Source: Gemmatimonadota bacterium
GTDB taxonomy: Bacteria; Gemmatimonadota; Gemmatimonadetes; Longimicrobiales; Gaopeijiaceae
NCBI GenBank assembly: GCA_022826005.1
Contig: JAJDVT010000125.1
Span: forward strand, 1 to 45,815
Direction: 5' to 3'
Length of the DNA: 45,815 nucleotides
Shown here: one piece after another, positions 41,605 through 45,815 of the stretch
How the letters are laid out: each line of letters starts with the position of its first letter
How positions within the stretch are numbered: position 1 is the stretch's first letter
The notes under the pieces: model-generated
What the model saw: only the letters and a program-made list of their open reading frames with translations
Databases searched by the model: none
Told to the model about the DNA's origin: nothing
Position numbers and translations under genes: made by a program

Positions 41605-43944
41605 TTGAGCAACATCGACCAACTCGCGCAGGAGAACGAACGACTGCGGGAGCGCATGGCCCGGCTGAGCTCGGCGACCCTGCGCATCAGCGAGAACCTC
41701 GATTTCGAATCGGTCCTGCGCGAGGTGGTCGACAGCGCCCGCGTGCTGACCGGTGCCGCAAACGCGGCCATCACGACCGTGGACCGCGTGGAGGAGGCCC
41801 GGGACTTCATCTCGTCGGGCCTGACGCCCGAGCAGCGCCAGCAGCTCCTCGACCTCCCCGAGAGAGAGCGTCTCTGGGCATACCTGCTCCGGAGTGCGCG
41901 GCCGCTGCGGATCGACGATCTGGCGTCCCACCTGGACGCGCTCGGCCTCCCCACCGCGCCGATTCTGCGGCGGAGCTTCCTTGGGGCGCCCATTCGCCAC
42001 CGGGGCGTGAACGTCGGCCACTTCTACCTCACCGACAAGGAGGGCGGGCGGGGATTCACCGAGGAGGACGAGGAAACCCTGGTGCTGTTTGCATCGCAGG
42101 CAGCGACGGCCATCGCCAACGCGCAGGCCTATCGCGACGAGCAGCGGGCCCGCGCCGATCTTGAGGCGCTGGTCGACACGTCGCCCGTGGGAGTCGCGAT
42201 GTTCGAGGCGGAAAGCGGCGAGCTCGTGCGGTTCAATCGTGAGGGACAGCGGATGGTGGTGAGCCTGGACCCGTCGGGCCGCTCGGCTGAGGAGTTGCTG
42301 CTGGCAATGACGGTTCGGCGGGCCGACGGCGAGGAGTTCTCGTTCGCGGAGCTTCCGCTCACGCGGGCGCTGGGCGACGCGGAGGCCGTGCGCGTTGAAG
42401 AGTTCGTGCTCTCGGTGCCGGGCGGGCGCAGCCTGCGGACCCTGGTCAACGCAACGCCGATCCGCAGCCGGGCCGGCAAGGTCGTCTCCCTGGTGGTCAC
42501 CTTCCAGGATCTGGCCCCGCTGGACGAGCTGGAACGGCAGCGGACGGAGTTTCTGAGCATGGTCGGCCACGAGTTGCGGGCGCCGCTGACCTCGATCATG
42601 GGTTCGACCAGGACCCTGCTTTCCGCGAGGCCCGAGCTGGACCCCGCCGAGGCGCGCGAGTTCTTCCGCATCATCGACGAACAGGCCGAACATATGCGCG
42701 GCCTCATCGGCGACCTGCTCGATGCCGGGCGCATCGACGCGGGCGCGCTGTCGGTCACGCCCCGGCCCTCGGAGGTGGCCGCTCTGGTGGAGCGCGCGAG
42801 GAGCACATTCCTCGCCGGCGGAGGTCGGCACACGATTCTCATCGATTTTCCGGACAGCCTGCCCCCGGTTATGGCCGACCGGCGGCGAATCGTCCAGGTC
42901 CTCAACAACCTGCTCTCCAACGCCGCCCGGTACTCTCCGGCATCGGTGCCCATCCAGGTCACGGCGGTGCGCGACGGGGTCCACGTGGCGATCTCGGTCG
43001 CCGACCAGGGCCGGGGGGTCTCGCTGGAGCGGCTCCCGCACCTGTTCAGCAAGCACGACGTCGAGGGGGCAGGCGGATCGGTGCGATACGGACTGGGCCT
43101 GGCCATCTGCAAGGGGCTGGTGGAGGCCCACGGCGGGCGCATCCGCGCCGAGAGCGATGGGACGGGCCAGGGCACACGCTTCACGTTCACCCTTCCGGTT
43201 GCGTCGGACGCCGCCGGCGTCTCCCGCGCGGGTCCGGCGCTCGCAGCGGGGGACGAGTACAACCCGCCGCGCATCCTCGTGGTCGACGATGACCCGCGCA
43301 CGTTGCGCTTCGTTCGCGACGCTCTCCGAGTGGCGGGATACGCTTCGGTCGTGACGGGCGATCCGCGCGAGGTCGGGCGGATGATCCGGAACGAGAATCC
43401 CCGGCTCGTGCTCCTCGACCTGATGTTTCCGGACACCGATGGGATCGAGCTGTTGGAGCAGGTTCCGGAGCTGGCCGACCTTCCGGTCATCTTCATCTCG
43501 GGCTACGGCAGGGACGAGACGATCGCCAGGGCGCTCGAAGCCGGGGCGGCGGACTACATCGTCAAGCCCTTTTCCCCGACGGAACTCGCCGCCAGGGTGC
43601 GGGCGACGCTGGGACGGAGCGCCGAAGCAGCGCCCTTCATCTCGGGCGAACTCTGCATCCGCTACGACGCGCGCGAGGTCACCGTGGCCGGCCTGCCCAT
43701 CGAACTCACGACCACGGAATACGAACTTCTGCGGGTCCTCTCGCTCAACGCGGGACGGGTCGTGACCAGGGACACCCTGCTGCGCCAGGTCTGGGGACGG
43801 CGCGCGAGCCACAAGTCGGAGGCCGTGCGGACCTTCGTCAAGAAGCTGCGCAAGAAGCTCGGCGACGACGCGGCAGACCCTGCCTACATCTTTACCAAGC
43901 GCGGAGTCGGTTACCGGTTCGCAGCCGCCAACGACGCCTCCTGA
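41605..43944 (+). CDS. Soluble GAF-PAS histidine kinase fused to receiver and OmpR-type winged helix
   Basis: A 779-aa protein starting at TTG 41605. Domains: short coiled coil (1-25), GAF (about 25-170), PAS-like (about 175-305), HisKA with H322 in MVGHELRAPLT, HATPase with NNLLSNAARYS and GLGLAICKGLVEAHGG, receiver (about 553-670) with phospho-acceptor D605 in VLLDLMFPDTDG, and an OmpR/PhoB winged helix (about 680-775; TTTEYELLRVLSLNAGRVVT, GVGYRF). No membrane segment is present, so it senses a cytosolic signal. The whole pathway from sensor to DNA binding is in one chain, which is uncommon. Direct repeats lie just upstream of its start. Confidence 0.9.
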   Translation: MSNIDQLAQENERLRERMARLSSATLRISENLDFESVLREVVDSARVLTGAANAAITTVDRVEEARDFISSGLTPEQRQQLLDLPERERLWAYLLRSARPLRIDDLASHLDALGLPTAPILRRSFLGAPIRHRGVNVGHFYLTDKEGGRGFTEEDEETLVLFASQAATAIANAQAYRDEQRARADLEALVDTSPVGVAMFEAESGELVRFNREGQRMVVSLDPSGRSAEELLLAMTVRRADGEEFSFAELPLTRALGDAEAVRVEEFVLSVPGGRSLRTLVNATPIRSRAGKVVSLVVTFQDLAPLDELERQRTEFLSMVGHELRAPLTSIMGSTRTLLSARPELDPAEAREFFRIIDEQAEHMRGLIGDLLDAGRIDAGALSVTPRPSEVAALVERARSTFLAGGGRHTILIDFPDSLPPVMADRRRIVQVLNNLLSNAARYSPASVPIQVTAVRDGVHVAISVADQGRGVSLERLPHLFSKHDVEGAGGSVRYGLGLAICKGLVEAHGGRIRAESDGTGQGTRFTFTLPVASDAAGVSRAGPALAAGDEYNPPRILVVDDDPRTLRFVRDALRVAGYASVVTGDPREVGRMIRNENPRLVLLDLMFPDTDGIELLEQVPELADLPVIFISGYGRDETIARALEAGAADYIVKPFSPTELAARVRATLGRSAEAAPFISGELCIRYDAREVTVAGLPIELTTTEYELLRVLSLNAGRVVTRDTLLRQVWGRRASHKSEAVRTFVKKLRKKLGDDAADPAYIFTKRGVGYRFAAANDAS

Positions 43945-44247
43945 CGGGCTCCAGCCCCTGAAGAGCCGCAGGGCAGGGATACGACTGGCGAAGGATATAA
44001 TCAACGCAACGTCTCCCATGAAGCCCCATTCCGGGGGAGGATGACCCCCGGTACACGTTAACGCCACGATACACTCCGGATTTTCAGACTTCGTTCACAT
44101 AACAGTCAATAAATTGAAAGGGCTGCCACTGGGGGAATCCGTCCCATCGAGCACCACCGGGAAGGACTCCAGCCATCACGAGATTGCCGAAACGGGGATT
44201 GCCGTACACAACGCTTCGAGCCATCAGACTACCACGGAGGCCCTATT
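43945..44247. other. Intergenic region between the regulator and the LRR lipoprotein
   Basis: About 300 bases without a gene. It contains an AT-rich stretch (CAGTCAATAAATTGAAAG, 44103-44120) that could hold the promoter of the downstream lipoprotein gene. I see no clear terminator hairpin and no RNA gene. Confidence 0.4.
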
Positions 44248-45702
44248 GTGACCCGCCGCCAATACGCCACCGCCCGCTCCACCCAGAACGACTTCGGTCA
44301 CCTCGCGGCCCGTCTCGCAGCAATTCTCTCCCTGGCCCTCGCGGTCGGCGCCTGCGGGGACGACCCGGCCGAGCCCGGTCCCGATCCGGAGCCCCCGCGG
44401 GTCTCACCGGACCGTGACGCGCTCGTGGCGATCTACAACGCCACCGATGGGCCGAACTGGCGACGGAACACCAACTGGCTGAGCGACGCCCCGGTGGGCG
44501 AGTGGCACGGAGTGGACACCGATGCCGGGGGCCGCGTCGTCAGGCTGACGCTGTCGACCAACCGGCTGATGGGGCGGGTGCCTGCGGTCATAGGCGAATT
44601 GTCCGAATTGAGGCACCTCGCGATCGCAGGCAATCAGCTGACTGGCGCGGTGCCGCCGGAGCTGGCGTCCGCCACGAAACTCGACAGTCTCTTCCTCACC
44701 AACAACCAGCTCACCGGGGTGATTCCGGGCAGCTTTCTTCAGCTCGGCCTGAGCGCTTTCGGGTTCCATGACAATGACGGACTCTGCGTGCCCGTCAACC
44801 CGGCGTTCACCGAGTGGGCGGGAGGAATCCCGCAGTTGAACGGACCGGACTGTGCGGAGGAGGACACGCGGGTCCTGGAGCTCCTCTACGAGTCTACGAA
44901 TGGCGGCGGGTGGACGAACTCGGGCAGTTGGCTCAGCGAGGAGCCCCTGGGGGACTGGTTCGGGGTCGATACCGATTCGATCGGAAGAGTCACGGCGCTC
45001 AGCCTTGCCGAAAACGGTCTTTCCGGGACACTGCCGGACTCGCTGGGAGGACTCTCCGCCCTCAGGCACCTGGATATCGCCGGAAACGCGCTTGAGGGAC
45101 GGCTGCCCCGGTCACTCCTGGACATTGCCCTGGAGAACTTCGTGTACACGGACACCCAGCTGTGCGCTCCGACCGATCGGGGGTTCCTGCAGTGGCTGGG
45201 AAGGATCGCGGTCCATGAGGGGTCGGGGATCACCTGCCCGCCGACTCAGCGGGAGATCCTGACCATGTTCTACGAGGCGACCAACGGAGACCGGTGGCAC
45301 GAGAACCGGAACTGGGTGTCGGATCTGCCGATCGAGCAGTGGTACGGCGTCACCACGGACAACGATGGCCAGGTCTTCGCATTAGGGCTCGGATCGAATG
45401 GCCTCCAGGGGCCGATCCCCCCCGAGCTCGGCCTCCTTTCGTCGCTACGGTTCCTTCACCTGGGAGGCAACTGGGCCCTGGCGGGACCGTTGCCGGAGGA
45501 GTTCTTTGAACTGACCAGTCTTCGAGGCCTGTTCCTCTACAACGTTGGACTCGGTGGCCCGATCCCTGCCGAGATCGCGAGACTCACGAGCCTCCAGGTA
45601 CTGGACCTGAGAGCCACGGGCCTTGGCGGCCCGATTCCGCCCGAGATCGGGGAACTCACGAATCTCACGAGGCTCATCCAGTCTTTTCCAATACGGAGAT
45701 GA
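44248..45702 (+). CDS. Leucine-rich-repeat lipoprotein (plant-type LRR), 3' end possibly frameshifted
   Basis: A 484-aa protein (GTG start at 44248) with a lipobox VGAC (Cys36). Three tandem modules each begin with a cap such as LVAIYNATDGPNWRRNTNWL, LELLYESTNGGGWTNSGSWL and LTMFYEATNGDRWHENRNWV. Each continues with W-x-GVxTD and LRRs of the form L-x-x-N-x-L-x-G-x-(I/V/L)-P. It is probably a surface protein-interaction module. The frame ends abruptly in RLIQSFPIRR after a TTTT run; one base shift gives SNTEMSL, which looks like a continuing LRR but stops within a dozen codons. The true C-terminus may be lost. Confidence 0.85.
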   Translation: MTRRQYATARSTQNDFGHLAARLAAILSLALAVGACGDDPAEPGPDPEPPRVSPDRDALVAIYNATDGPNWRRNTNWLSDAPVGEWHGVDTDAGGRVVRLTLSTNRLMGRVPAVIGELSELRHLAIAGNQLTGAVPPELASATKLDSLFLTNNQLTGVIPGSFLQLGLSAFGFHDNDGLCVPVNPAFTEWAGGIPQLNGPDCAEEDTRVLELLYESTNGGGWTNSGSWLSEEPLGDWFGVDTDSIGRVTALSLAENGLSGTLPDSLGGLSALRHLDIAGNALEGRLPRSLLDIALENFVYTDTQLCAPTDRGFLQWLGRIAVHEGSGITCPPTQREILTMFYEATNGDRWHENRNWVSDLPIEQWYGVTTDNDGQVFALGLGSNGLQGPIPPELGLLSSLRFLHLGGNWALAGPLPEEFFELTSLRGLFLYNVGLGGPIPAEIARLTSLQVLDLRATGLGGPIPPEIGELTNLTRLIQSFPIRR

Positions 45703-45815
45703 GCCTGAACCGGGGGAGGTGCGAGAAGTGAGGCCGGAGCCCGGAGCAGGTGGCAGTTGATGGAGTTTGATTATCTCCCTGGACGTGGGAGAGAGGCAAC
45801 CGGCGAGCCGGAGGA

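Noticed and set aside
41536-44067. 843-aa open frame on the minus strand
   Set aside because: Antisense to the kinase-regulator gene, whose domains are unambiguous; the composition is that of a shadow frame.
1-45815. CRISPR arrays
   Set aside because: No set of regularly spaced identical repeats with unique spacers was seen; the only regular array, at 38045-38130, has 6-bp gaps and is too compact.

Overview
The window is a GC-rich bacterial chromosome segment. The right half carries secreted S9 and CocE/S15-type hydrolases, an Asp-box (VPS10/sortilin-like) propeller protein, a BIG2 lipoprotein, ankyrin and LRR lipoproteins and a six-bladed-propeller-like secreted protein. This gene content resembles Gemmatimonadota, perhaps the marine/sponge-associated lineages. 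That placement is an inference from gene content; there is no rRNA or core marker gene in the window.

Region 1 (1-12.2 kb) is a defence island. It opens with the tail of a probable DUF1156-family protein followed by a phospholipase-D/SF2-helicase fusion, a pair I associate with a known multigene anti-phage locus. Convergent to it, on the minus strand, lies a very compact nine-gene operon (12151 down to 3685). In order of transcription it encodes a 64-aa protein, an E2-like protein, a Phd/YefM-E2 fusion, an E1-like ThiF protein, a JAMM protease, two ComEC-like metallo-beta-lactamase-fold proteins, an E2-E1-JAMM triple fusion, and a patatin-like phospholipase with membrane segments. I read it as a ubiquitin-like conjugation/deconjugation system with a predicted membrane-lipid-attacking effector and no CD-NTase. 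It is the most interesting part of the window.

Region 2 (12.7-21.7 kb) is a nest of mobile DNA. An IS21-family element has its istB gene split exactly in the P-loop by a 2.6-kb serine-recombinase element, and an 11-bp repeat at both junctions would restore istB on excision. Next to it is a RIT element, with three overlapping tyrosine recombinases between about 89-bp inverted repeats. Then come a decayed DDE transposase and the 3' half of a tRNA-Ile(GAT), a typical scar of island integration, followed by a broken S24/LexA-like repressor.

Region 3 (22-27.4 kb) holds two AbiE-type toxin-antitoxin loci. One has a ruined toxin fused to a DruA-like (DUF4338) fragment. The other is intact and has a CPBP membrane protease overlapping the toxin gene.

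Region 4 (27.5-45.8 kb) is ordinary genome: exported hydrolases, surface lipoproteins, a purine-type NCS2 permease, a DUF4143 ATPase, a soluble kinase-receiver-winged-helix fusion regulator and an LRR lipoprotein. Notable there are four 23-bp-period iterons between divergent genes and a frameshift in the Asp-box protein gene.
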